Under the pieces are notes generated by a model that was given only the letters and a program-made list of their open reading frames with translations, ran no database searches and had not been told where the DNA came from. Of a stretch of DNA of 58,461 nucleotides, positions 8,021-15,559 are shown piece by piece. This DNA is from Bacteriovoracaceae bacterium UBA4096. Lineage in GTDB: Bacteria > Bdellovibrionota > Bacteriovoracia > Bacteriovoracales > Bacteriovoracaceae. Made by a program: the position numbers and the translations under genes. Position 1 is the first letter of the stretch. Each line of letters starts with the position of its first letter. The stretch spans positions 1 to 58,461 of the forward strand of contig DFXY01000017.1 of NCBI GenBank assembly GCA_002381945.1, given 5' to 3'.

Positions 8021-8889
8021 CTCTGTCCGGTAGTGTAAATACCTGCCGGAAGAATACGACCGTCGTTTTGATGTTTAACTCCTAGTTCTCCGCATGCAGT
8101 TTTTTTCCATCTTCTATCATAGATAAGGTTTTTGAGAGCTTCCATTTGCACACCTTGCGTGTGGCTGGATAGAAAGAGGAAAGAATTATCTTTGTTCAGG
8201 ACAGACAACATGCCTTCAACGAGTAGATGGATATGTTTTTCAAAATCCCAAACTTCTTTTTTTACGCCATGGCCCCAGCTGGGAGGGTCAGCGAGAATGC
8301 CGTCATAAGTAAAATTTTTCTTAAAAGAATGCCTGATAAATTCCTGAGCATCACCTTGTACCCAACGAATACTTTTTTCATCTATCCGTGAAAGTGCCTG
8401 AGATTCTTTTCCCCAGTCCAGAACTCCTTTTGAGCTGTCCACATGAAAAACTTCAGCTCCTGCCGCTGCCATCACCAGACTCGCGCAACCGGTGTAACCA
8501 AAAAGGTTCACAACTTTAGGTGCTCGCCCTAGTTTTTGTTTTAAGAATTTAACTTCTTCATACAGCCATAGCCAAACTGGAATCTGTTCAAAAAAAACTC
8601 CACAGTGTCCAAACGAAGTGAACTTCAATTTGAATTGCAGGGTTTTTCCATCGATCTCAAACGGGAAAGTTAAACTAGGAGAGGGATCTTTTTTGTGTTC
8701 CCATTTTCCACCTCCATCCTTGGTACGGATGACATTGGAATTGGCGAGATTCCATTCAGCATCTTTAACAAGTGGCTTCCATATGGCCTGAGGACTGGCA
8801 CGGTTGACCCTGATGCCAGAGATGATTTCAAGTTTTCTGCCCAGACCTGAGTCAAGGAGCTGATAGAATGCTAGGTTTTCTGTGATCAT
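8005..8889 (-). CDS. Class I SAM-dependent methyltransferase of the RlmI/RlmK type (COG1092)
   Basis: The 294-residue protein carries a Rossmann methyltransferase domain with VVNLFGYTGCASLVMA as SAM loop, VDSSKG as the acidic strand, and ILADPPSWGHG as the catalytic DPPS motif. Such sequences belong with RlmI and the RlmK half of RlmKL, so RNA is the likely substrate. Unlike the gene at 5109 it has no clear PUA domain, and its N-terminal 100 residues are family-specific beta structure. The start codon overlaps the stop of the SIMPL gene upstream (ATGA). Confidence 0.75.
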   Translation of the reverse strand: MITENLAFYQLLDSGLGRKLEIISGIRVNRASPQAIWKPLVKDAEWNLANSNVIRTKDGGGKWEHKKDPSPSLTFPFEIDGKTLQFKLKFTSFGHCGVFFEQIPVWLWLYEEVKFLKQKLGRAPKVVNLFGYTGCASLVMAAAGAEVFHVDSSKGVLDWGKESQALSRIDEKSIRWVQGDAQEFIRHSFKKNFTYDGILADPPSWGHGVKKEVWDFEKHIHLLVEGMLSVLNKDNSFLFLSSHTQGVQMEALKNLIYDRRWKKTACGELGVKHQNDGRILPAGIYTTGQSYLRP

Positions 8890-9566
8890 TTAATGCTAAA
8901 GGTTATATGAATGTTAGTGGAATAGTTTTGTGTGCCGGCCTCGATTTGAGGAGCTGAATCCATCATGCTTTTCATGGCCACTCGATGCTCCGGAATAGGT
9001 CGTGGAATATTGGGAACCTCATTGAGTAAGATGACGTCTCCAATTTTAAAACCAAGCTTCTTGGCAAGCTGGAGCGCCTTACCTTTGGCATCATCGGCCG
9101 CAATATCCAGGCATTTTAGATATTCTTGTTGGGATTTTTCTAAAGACAAAAAAGTGATAAGTGAACCCACATTTTGAATTCCTAATTGAGAAGCCTTCAT
9201 CATGGCCTCACCCATTCGGGGAATCTCACTGGTGGTGACTTCTAGTCCTAACGAGGCACGAACGCCTTTATCCACGTAGCGTTCTTTCTCATAGTCACGA
9301 ACAGGATACACTGCATAGTTTACGTTTTTGAGTTCCAGATCTTTAAGACCCAGTTTTTTGATTTCTTCTTTTAATGAACTAATCTGATCATTCGTTTTTT
9401 TTACAGCAGTTTTTTGGTCTTTGAATTGATTTTCTGCTGTGAAAATAATTGAACCCCGATCAGGGGTGACCTTAATTTCGCAATTCCCCTGAACCTGGAT
9501 CTGGGGAGTTGCTGCCAATGAAGCCAGAGTTAAGAAGCTCAAGCTTAAAATGAGGATAAGTTTCAT
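8886..9566 (-). CDS. Exported SIMPL-domain protein (DUF541)
   Basis: The 226-residue protein has a signal peptide (about 1-18) and then a SIMPL domain over nearly its whole length: IQVQGNCEIKVTPDRG at the start of the mature protein, two long helices containing KTNDQISSLKEEIKKLG, and the C-terminal strand NYSTNIHITFSIK. SIMPL proteins are periplasmic or outer-membrane, and bacterial members (YggE-like) have been linked to oxidative stress and envelope functions without a settled activity. It sits between the L,D-transpeptidase-like gene and a methyltransferase gene with ATGA overlaps on both sides, so these three are one operon. Confidence 0.85.
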   Translation of the reverse strand: MKLILILSLSFLTLASLAATPQIQVQGNCEIKVTPDRGSIIFTAENQFKDQKTAVKKTNDQISSLKEEIKKLGLKDLELKNVNYAVYPVRDYEKERYVDKGVRASLGLEVTTSEIPRMGEAMMKASQLGIQNVGSLITFLSLEKSQQEYLKCLDIAADDAKGKALQLAKKLGFKIGDVILLNEVPNIPRPIPEHRVAMKSMMDSAPQIEAGTQNYSTNIHITFSIK

Positions 9567-10798
9567 TCAATCCCTCTCTGGGCCAGATCTTCTGCCAGAA
9601 CAGGCGCGTTTTTATCATCCAGATCGACCAGGTAAAGAATCCCCTTAACTTTGACTTCATTCTGATAATTCGGAACCATATCCATGGCAGTCATGATGTC
9701 ATCCAGAAGCTCACGCTGATCCTTATAAGTCATCTCCGGATAGGCGTTTTCTCTTTGAGCGATACAGCCACTGGTCCTCATGAAGGGATAGTAAGGGGTC
9801 AAGGGATCATTATTCAATTTACCAGTTCCATGAATCCGGAAAAGGTTTCTGCCTGCATCCCGGGCCACCACGGTTGGTTTCCACCAGTCTTCCTGATGAG
9901 AAGAAGTTGGTAATAGTGACTTTAATAAAACTTCATCTCTTGATTTCGGAATAAAATTTAAGATCATTCGTCTGAACTTTCCGAATGAAATTTGTTGATC
10001 AGCTGAAGGCATCACTGAATCAATGGTTAAAATACCGGCCGGAGTATTACCATTACGCGTATAACTTGGGAGCCCCCGAGCGGATGATGCCAGGGCCGGA
10101 TGAGTCCAGATAGAGCCATCTTCATTTCTAACGATCTCGCCATGCACGTTTCTCATGACCATGAGACAAGGATAGAGCCGATTATCACGACAAAACATGA
10201 AAATTTTAACTGATTTGACGTACTCCCCATTCATGTAAGTGGTGACATCAGGAGTATGATAAAAAAGATCAGTGACCATATCGTTGGTTATATCCTTACG
10301 TCTGACTTCGTCTTCGGATATGTCAAAGTAGGCAAGATGATTTTTTGCATAAGCAATAATCTTGTCATGACCTGCGGCCAATAGTTCAGCTTCATAAGCT
10401 GCGATTGTATAGATGATTCTGGTTTCAACTACGGGACTTAATAAAATATTCAGCAATTCTGCTTCAAGATCTGCTGGAAGGCCCTGGGCCCGGTTATACT
10501 TAAGCCTCAGGATGGCCACTCTGAGACGCTCAATTAAATCATAATGGAATGTATCTATTTCATTCAAGGCCTTCAGGGCTTCCGGGTGGGAGTCTTCACT
10601 TAAATCCCAAAGGGCATCAACGAAGAGAGCTTGCTCTTCAGAGGTGAATCCCATTAATGAATTCTGTGAATTTCCGGAGAGGATAGCATTTTGATAATTA
10701 TTATAGAGTACTTCTTCCAGAATATTCTCTGATTTTGGTGAAGCCCAAACAGAGCTTAAAAAAGTTAAAGCCAAAGCAAGCGACATCCAATGTTTCAT
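9563..10798 (-). CDS. Exported L,D-transpeptidase-like (YkuD-type) protein with helical N-terminal domain
   Basis: The 411-residue protein has a signal peptide (MKHWMSLALALTFLSSVWA) and a helical domain of about 180 residues, then a C-terminal region with the L,D-transpeptidase layout. GNTPAGILTIDSVMP precedes FRIHGTGKL (His near residue 322) and RTSGCIAQRE (Cys near residue 343). The spacing fits the YkuD HxGT...SxGCI pattern, with Cys as nucleophile. Such enzymes make 3-3 peptidoglycan cross-links or attach molecules to peptidoglycan, and related enzymes in Bdellovibrio remodel prey wall. The start at 10798 follows AAAAGGACTT; a longer frame begins 54 bases upstream. First gene of a three-gene operon. 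Confidence 0.75.
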   Translation of the reverse strand: MKHWMSLALALTFLSSVWASPKSENILEEVLYNNYQNAILSGNSQNSLMGFTSEEQALFVDALWDLSEDSHPEALKALNEIDTFHYDLIERLRVAILRLKYNRAQGLPADLEAELLNILLSPVVETRIIYTIAAYEAELLAAGHDKIIAYAKNHLAYFDISEDEVRRKDITNDMVTDLFYHTPDVTTYMNGEYVKSVKIFMFCRDNRLYPCLMVMRNVHGEIVRNEDGSIWTHPALASSARGLPSYTRNGNTPAGILTIDSVMPSADQQISFGKFRRMILNFIPKSRDEVLLKSLLPTSSHQEDWWKPTVVARDAGRNLFRIHGTGKLNNDPLTPYYPFMRTSGCIAQRENAYPEMTYKDQRELLDDIMTAMDMVPNYQNEVKVKGILYLVDLDDKNAPVLAEDLAQRGIE

Positions 10799-10992
10799 TG
10801 CTATAAGTCCTTTTAAAATAGTCGGAGACTCAAAGCGTAACAACTTAACCAACCAATCGACAAGGGAATGTTAGAAAATGATGGTTTGGAATACAAGAAT
10901 TCTTGCATTAACCAATGGTGAAGCATTTAATCAGAAATAATGAAGGGAAGTGTTAAGTTAGCGATATTATTTATAAACATAATCGGCTTATC

Positions 10993-11020
10993 TTGACGTT
11001 ATATTAAAAAGCATTAACTT
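10993..11020 (+). promoter_or_regulatory. Possible sigma-70-type promoter upstream of htpX
   Basis: TTGACG at 10993-10998 is separated by 16 bases from TAACTT at 11015-11020, about 33 bases before the chosen htpX start. The -35 is good and the -10 is poor, so this is a weak call. Confidence 0.35.
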
Positions 11021-11053
11021 TAGAGAGTTCCTGAAATTTTAATGGAGTTTAAA

Positions 11054-11944
11054 ATGGCTAAACGTATTTTTTTATTCGTGCTGACTAATATTTTGGTGCT
11101 GGTTTCCGTCAGTATCATTCTTAGTGTTCTGGGAGTTGGTAACTACTTAACTGCTTCTGGAATTAATTATACTGCTCTGATGGTCTTTTGTTTGGTTTGG
11201 GGCTTTGTTGGTTCTGGTATCTCACTACTAATGTCAAAATTCATGGCCAAGCGGATGATGGGTGTTGAGATAGTTGATGAGCGTGGGCAATATGGGGAAC
11301 TCGTCCGCAAAGTTCATCAAATGGCCAAACAGGCAGGGATTACGAAGATGCCGGAAGTGGGAGTTTATCATTCTCCTGAGGTTAACGCCTTTGCCACCGG
11401 CCCAACTAAGAATAAGGCCTTAGTGGCCGTTTCAACTGGTCTTCTTCAACAGATGAATAGCGATGAAGTGGAAGGCGTTCTGGCCCATGAAGTCGCCCAT
11501 GTTGCCAATGGTGATATGGTTACGATGGCACTGGTGCAAGGTGTAGTGAATGCCTTTGTCATGTTTTTTGCCCGGATTGCGGCCTTTGCTTTACAAAACT
11601 TTCTAAGTGGTGACAGGGATGATGATCGCCCGGCCAATACCGGATGGGCCTATCATATTTCTGTCATGGTTTTTGAAATTGCGTTCTCATTTTTGGGAAT
11701 GTTCGTAGTGGCCTACTTTTCTAGGATTCGCGAGTTTCGTGCGGACAAAGGTGGGGCCCAGTTTGCCGGCCGGCATAAGATGGTTGCGGCCCTTAAGCGC
11801 CTTCAGCAGAAAATTGATTTTGTTGATGACAGCCAGGATGCCATCAAAACCATGAAGATTTCTTCTAAAAAAGGGTTAATGAATTTTCTCTCGACCCATC
11901 CCAGTTTAGAAGATCGAATTGCTGCTCTAGAACGATCTTATTAA
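11054..11944 (+). CDS. htpX: Membrane zinc metalloprotease HtpX
   Basis: The 296-residue protein has two N-terminal membrane helices (about 5-25 and 38-60), a cytoplasmic catalytic region with the zinc motif VLAHEVAHVANGD (near residue 135), two more hydrophobic segments (about 155-180 and 200-230) and the third-ligand region REFRADKGGAQFAG. This is the M48B HtpX plan. HtpX degrades damaged inner-membrane proteins with FtsH. The ATG at 11054 was preferred over the one 12 bases earlier because GGAG, at proper distance, overlaps the earlier ATG. It is followed by a hairpin at 11956. Confidence 0.95.
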   Translation: MAKRIFLFVLTNILVLVSVSIILSVLGVGNYLTASGINYTALMVFCLVWGFVGSGISLLMSKFMAKRMMGVEIVDERGQYGELVRKVHQMAKQAGITKMPEVGVYHSPEVNAFATGPTKNKALVAVSTGLLQQMNSDEVEGVLAHEVAHVANGDMVTMALVQGVVNAFVMFFARIAAFALQNFLSGDRDDDRPANTGWAYHISVMVFEIAFSFLGMFVVAYFSRIREFRADKGGAQFAGRHKMVAALKRLQQKIDFVDDSQDAIKTMKISSKKGLMNFLSTHPSLEDRIAALERSY

Positions 11945-11955
11945 GTTATTTTAAG

Positions 11956-11978
11956 GAAGGGGGAGAAAATCCCCCTTC
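11956..11978 (+). terminator. Terminator-like hairpin after htpX
   Basis: GAAGGGGGA and TCCCCCTTC form a perfect 9-bp stem around the loop GAAAA, 12 bases after the htpX stop. There is no proper T-run behind it, so termination may be partial and the downstream kinase gene may be read through. Confidence 0.55.
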
Positions 11979-12009
11979 AGCTTATTCTGTAGAATTCCGA
12001 TGAAGGTTT

Positions 12010-13674
12010 ATGGTTGTGAGTGAATATATCGAGCATAAACTTCTGGAAGTCCTTCGGAAACGGAACGCTCGACTTTTATTTCCTCATCTCATTTTACTTT
12101 TTACTTCAATCTATATATTTCGTGGGATGTTTAATGATTTTCCTCAGGCCCTGGCGGTCAGTGGAATTATCATCGTTGCCTTGATCTTTCGGCTATTTGT
12201 TCTTCAAATCTGGATTAAGCAGGATTTAAAAAACAAATTGTTTGAGGCGATGTACTTATCGATGGTTTCTCTGACCGGTTTAGGTTGGGGAGGGCTTTTT
12301 TGGTACGTGAACCAATTCTTTGGGGATCTGACTTTTGAAACACTCTTTTGTGGGGGCGTTATTGTAACGCTTATTTCGGGAGGTGTGACTGCCTTTTCCG
12401 CTTCTTTAAAAACCGTCACGATATATTTATTTTCCTTAACAGCAATTCCCGTCTTTGTGCTTTTTACGGATCCATCAGAGTCAGCATATCTTATTGGTAT
12501 TCTTCTTTTGGCGAATCTTTTTTATCAGTTTTATCATTCTTATATTTCACATAACTATTTAAGAGATTCTCTCCTCAAAGAATATAAAACTGATTCCCAA
12601 AGAAAAGCGCTGCAGGAACTAATAGATGCGTTCCCGGGAATTGTGACAGTCATTAATAAGGCCGGAAAGTATATCTTGGTAAATAACTTTTCCGATGGTT
12701 TTTTTAAAACTCACCTATTGGATAAAAGTGTGGGGGAAACTTTCCCAGACTCAAGCATCCCAAAGGTCCTTCTGGATTTTTTAAAGAGTGATAAGGTCGA
12801 AGAGATCCTGGAAGTTAAATCCAATGATCAAGGGCATGAGAATTGGTACATGGTCAATCTCAAGCGTATCTCTTCACCGGAAGAAGGAATTATTGCTGCG
12901 ATCCTTTCGATAAATGAACTCGCTAAAGCAAAAAATGATTTGAAAATTCAGGAGGCCCGGGCACAGTATGCCTCAAAGCTTGCCTCCCTGGGAGAGTTGT
13001 CGGCCGGTATTGCTCATGAAGTTAACAATCCTTTAACTATCATTGAAGGTACGGCCAGTTTGATGAAAGTATTACTGACTGAAAGTCCTCTGGATGAAAA
13101 AGCTCTGGAGAAGTCTGTTGGTAAAATCTTAGCTACCACTCAAAGAATTGCCAGGATTATTAAGGGTCTCAGGATGCTGGCAAAAGACGCTGAGGAGGAA
13201 CCTTTCAGAAATATCACATTTCTTTCAATTGTTGAGCCCTGTCTGGAAATTAGTAAAAGTAAGCTTTTAGGCCATCAAATTCAGTTTTCAGTCATTAATC
13301 ATGACAAAAATATTGATCTCTTCGGAAATGAGATTCAGCTCAGTCAGGTGATGATGAATTTAGTTTCTAATGCGATTGACGCTGCCGTTTTAGGCCCTGA
13401 GCCGCGCTGGATTGAGATCCAGTATAAGCCGAGTTATGAATGGACTGATATTTTAGTCATTGATAGTGGAAACGGTGTGAGTGAAGAGATTAGTTCCAAA
13501 ATCATGGACCCTTTTTTTACAACCAAAGAAACCCATCAGGGAACTGGTTTAGGGCTTTCAATATCTAAAAAGATCATTGAATCTCATCATGGAACGCTGA
13601 GCCTGATGACTGAGATGGAAAATACGACATTTCGGGTGCGGCTTCCCAGAATGACCCCTTGGTCAGAGTCCTAG
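12010..13674 (+). CDS. Membrane sensor histidine kinase with PAS-like domain
   Basis: The 554-residue protein begins with about six hydrophobic segments (roughly 20-190), then a PAS-like region (about 198-300, beginning LQELIDAFPGIVTVINKAG). The kinase core follows: H-box ELSAGIAHEVNNPL with phospho-acceptor His near residue 335, N-box QVMMNLVSNAIDAAV, G1-box VIDSGNGVS, F-box FFTTKE and G2-box GTGLGLSISKK. It is a hybrid-free NtrB-like HisKA kinase. No response regulator gene is adjacent, so the partner is encoded elsewhere. A weak GAAGG lies before the ATG. Its 3' end overlaps the convergent flavoprotein gene by four bases. Confidence 0.92.
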   Translation: MVVSEYIEHKLLEVLRKRNARLLFPHLILLFTSIYIFRGMFNDFPQALAVSGIIIVALIFRLFVLQIWIKQDLKNKLFEAMYLSMVSLTGLGWGGLFWYVNQFFGDLTFETLFCGGVIVTLISGGVTAFSASLKTVTIYLFSLTAIPVFVLFTDPSESAYLIGILLLANLFYQFYHSYISHNYLRDSLLKEYKTDSQRKALQELIDAFPGIVTVINKAGKYILVNNFSDGFFKTHLLDKSVGETFPDSSIPKVLLDFLKSDKVEEILEVKSNDQGHENWYMVNLKRISSPEEGIIAAILSINELAKAKNDLKIQEARAQYASKLASLGELSAGIAHEVNNPLTIIEGTASLMKVLLTESPLDEKALEKSVGKILATTQRIARIIKGLRMLAKDAEEEPFRNITFLSIVEPCLEISKSKLLGHQIQFSVINHDKNIDLFGNEIQLSQVMMNLVSNAIDAAVLGPEPRWIEIQYKPSYEWTDILVIDSGNGVSEEISSKIMDPFFTTKETHQGTGLGLSISKKIIESHHGTLSLMTEMENTTFRVRLPRMTPWSES

Positions 13675-14615
13675 AAAAAATAACCAGAGGGAAGCGATTG
13701 ACGTTGTTCCTGAATGAGGCGCTTAACCAATGCTTCCACTGAGGGAATATCCTTAATTAGGCCTGCAATCTGACCTATCTCTATTTCACCTTCGGTCATG
13801 TCTCCTTCAAGCATTCCTTTTCTGGCCCTTCCGTGACCTAAAAGTTTTTCCAGTTCTTCTTTAGTTGCTCCATGATCTTCAAGTCTTTTTACATCTTCAA
13901 AGAATTTATTTTTATAAAGCCTGACTGGTACATATTTTTTCATCGCAAGCATGGTGCTAGTGGAGTTTGAATTAATCACTGCTTGTTTAAAATTCGAATG
14001 GGCACTGGATTCAATGGTGGCGACAAACCTTGTTCCAAGTTGCGCACCCTGGGCCCCTAAACACATCACAGCGGCAATCGCCCGACCATCTCCAATACCA
14101 CCGGCAGCTATGACGGGGATTCGGACAGAATCAACGACTTGGGGGATGAGGGTAAGGGTCGTTATTTCTTCTCTTCCATTATGACCACCGGCCTCAAAGC
14201 CTTCAGCAATGATTGCATCACATCCGGCAGCTTCACTTTTCAGTGCAAACTCAGGTGAAGAAACGACATGAATCACTTTTGCGCCTTCACCTTTGAGCCA
14301 ACTAGTATAGGTTTTAGGAGAACCGGCGGAGGTTATGAATGTCCGGATACCCAGATTTAAACTGAGTTCCAGTTGTTCTTTGGTTTTTTCGTAAAGGAGA
14401 GGAACATTGACTGCCAGTCTTTCAGGGTGGCGAGTAAACTTCTTCGCTTTATGGATGTGTTCCTCCAAAAGATCGGGCCTCATAGAACCTGCACCGATGA
14501 CTCCAAGGATGCCGGCATTGGCCGAGGCAGCGGCAAGTTTTCCCCCTGAGACCCAAACCATTCCGGCCTGAATGAGGGGATACTCTAGAGGCAGTAGGGA
14601 GCAAATGTTTTTCAT
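13671..14615 (-). CDS. Nitronate monooxygenase / FabK-like FMN enzyme
   Basis: The 314-residue TIM-barrel flavoprotein shows the motifs of the 2-nitropropane dioxygenase family: YPLIQAGMVWVSG at the N terminus, EGFEAGGHNG in the middle, IPVIAAGGIGDGRAIAA and GAQGAQLGTRF in the FMN phosphate-binding region. Members either oxidise alkyl nitronates or, as FabK, reduce enoyl-ACP in fatty acid synthesis. The AGGHNG segment occurs in both and does not settle the choice. The gene follows the MnmD-like gene with an ATGA overlap, an operon pairing with no clear metabolic logic. Confidence 0.8.
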   Translation of the reverse strand: MKNICSLLPLEYPLIQAGMVWVSGGKLAAASANAGILGVIGAGSMRPDLLEEHIHKAKKFTRHPERLAVNVPLLYEKTKEQLELSLNLGIRTFITSAGSPKTYTSWLKGEGAKVIHVVSSPEFALKSEAAGCDAIIAEGFEAGGHNGREEITTLTLIPQVVDSVRIPVIAAGGIGDGRAIAAVMCLGAQGAQLGTRFVATIESSAHSNFKQAVINSNSTSTMLAMKKYVPVRLYKNKFFEDVKRLEDHGATKEELEKLLGHGRARKGMLEGDMTEGEIEIGQIAGLIKDIPSVEALVKRLIQEQRQSLPSGYFF

Positions 14616-15394
14616 TCTTTTATTTTATGGAGAGTTTCTTGAATGTGCAAATCCGTAAAGGCATTAACCGGTGATCTATCAAGCTGCAATAAGATTTCAG
14701 GATCGGTGGGCCTGTTTAAGACCGCTCTGGTGCTGGTTCTTTTAGGTCCGAATTTTTCCCCTTTCTGGACCCCCCAACCAGTCTCATGCAGACTTTTTCG
14801 AATAGAGGAGCTAGCTGAGTAAGTGGAGAGGATCACTTCCGGATGCGAGGATGCCTTTAACAGGGCAAACCATTCTTTAGTCCAAAGAGTCGGGTTTTTC
14901 TTGGGAGAAAAGGCATCCTGATAAATAGCATGCCACTTTAATTCATGGGAAGAAAGGTAATCCGGCAAGGTCATTCGAGCATCACCCTGAAGAATCGTCA
15001 GTTTTACTGATTCATTTTCGGCTTCCAGAATATGGTCGTTCCATTTTAAGTTTTTTAAGAATTCATGTTCTGCATGGTTTGACTTAAACCATTCGAGAAG
15101 TTTCCGGTCCAGTTCCACAGAGACAAAATGCCATTTCCTATTTCTTGGCAGTTTCTCCCAGGTGGTTAAAAATCCCACTCCAAGTCCAAAACCCACTTCC
15201 AGTATGGTTAATGGGTCAAACCGTTCAATCTGGTTCAAAATATTAGTCCCCTCAATATAATGAAGGATAGTTTCAGATTTTGCTCCGGAAGTGGAGTGAC
15301 AGGCCTCCTGGAAAAGCTCGGAAAAGAGAGTGAAGGAACCATCAGAAGTTTCAACTAAACAGTGGTGAGGAGGAAGGGGCATATCTTTTTTCAT
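14612..15394 (-). CDS. mnmD: MnmD-like tRNA 5-methylaminomethyl-2-thiouridine methyltransferase
   Basis: The 260-residue protein corresponds to the methyltransferase half of MnmC, which finishes the mnm5s2U wobble modification in tRNA. It has HYIEGTNILNQ, the SAM loop ILEVGFGLGVGFL, a VSVELDRK strand, and YQDAFSPKKNPTLWT, the counterpart of the MnmC segment with conserved Asp-x-Phe and Asn-Pro. The FAD-oxidase half is absent, as in stand-alone MnmD. A longer GTG-started frame reaches 15442. I chose ATG 15394 because TATATT lies exactly six bases before it and because the family N terminus begins soon after. Confidence 0.8.
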   Translation of the reverse strand: MKKDMPLPPHHCLVETSDGSFTLFSELFQEACHSTSGAKSETILHYIEGTNILNQIERFDPLTILEVGFGLGVGFLTTWEKLPRNRKWHFVSVELDRKLLEWFKSNHAEHEFLKNLKWNDHILEAENESVKLTILQGDARMTLPDYLSSHELKWHAIYQDAFSPKKNPTLWTKEWFALLKASSHPEVILSTYSASSSIRKSLHETGWGVQKGEKFGPKRTSTRAVLNRPTDPEILLQLDRSPVNAFTDLHIQETLHKIKE

Positions 15395-15400
15395 GGGGGA

Positions 15401-15406
15401 AATATA
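15401..15406 (-). promoter_or_regulatory. -10-like box for leaderless start of the mnmD-like gene
   Basis: On the minus strand TATATT is followed by six bases (tccccc) and then the ATG at 15394. A start seven bases beyond the box falls on the A of ATG. No Shine-Dalgarno sequence is present. The upstream -35 candidate (TGGCAA, 16 bases away) is weak. Confidence 0.45.
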
Positions 15407-15454
15407 ACGAAAAAGAAGCTTTTTGCCATCATTCCTTGGCACCTCCCCATGTGT

Positions 15455-15466
15455 AAACAGCTGTTT
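15455..15466. repeat. 12-bp perfect palindrome in a divergent intergenic region
   Basis: AAACAGCTGTTT lies between the divergent mnmD-like and large exported protein genes. It is a possible operator, but a palindrome of this size also arises by chance fairly often. Confidence 0.3.
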
Positions 15467-15559
15467 TCTTAATTAACCCTAAAGTTTCAATGGTTTCTCC
15501 GTACAATGATCAAGAATAAATAAGAATCTGACGAAATGTATTTGGGAAAGGGTGCAGCT

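Noticed and set aside
12010..14615. Histidine kinase and flavoprotein as a functional pair
   Set aside because: They are convergent with a four-base overlap and share no promoter; adjacency alone is not evidence.
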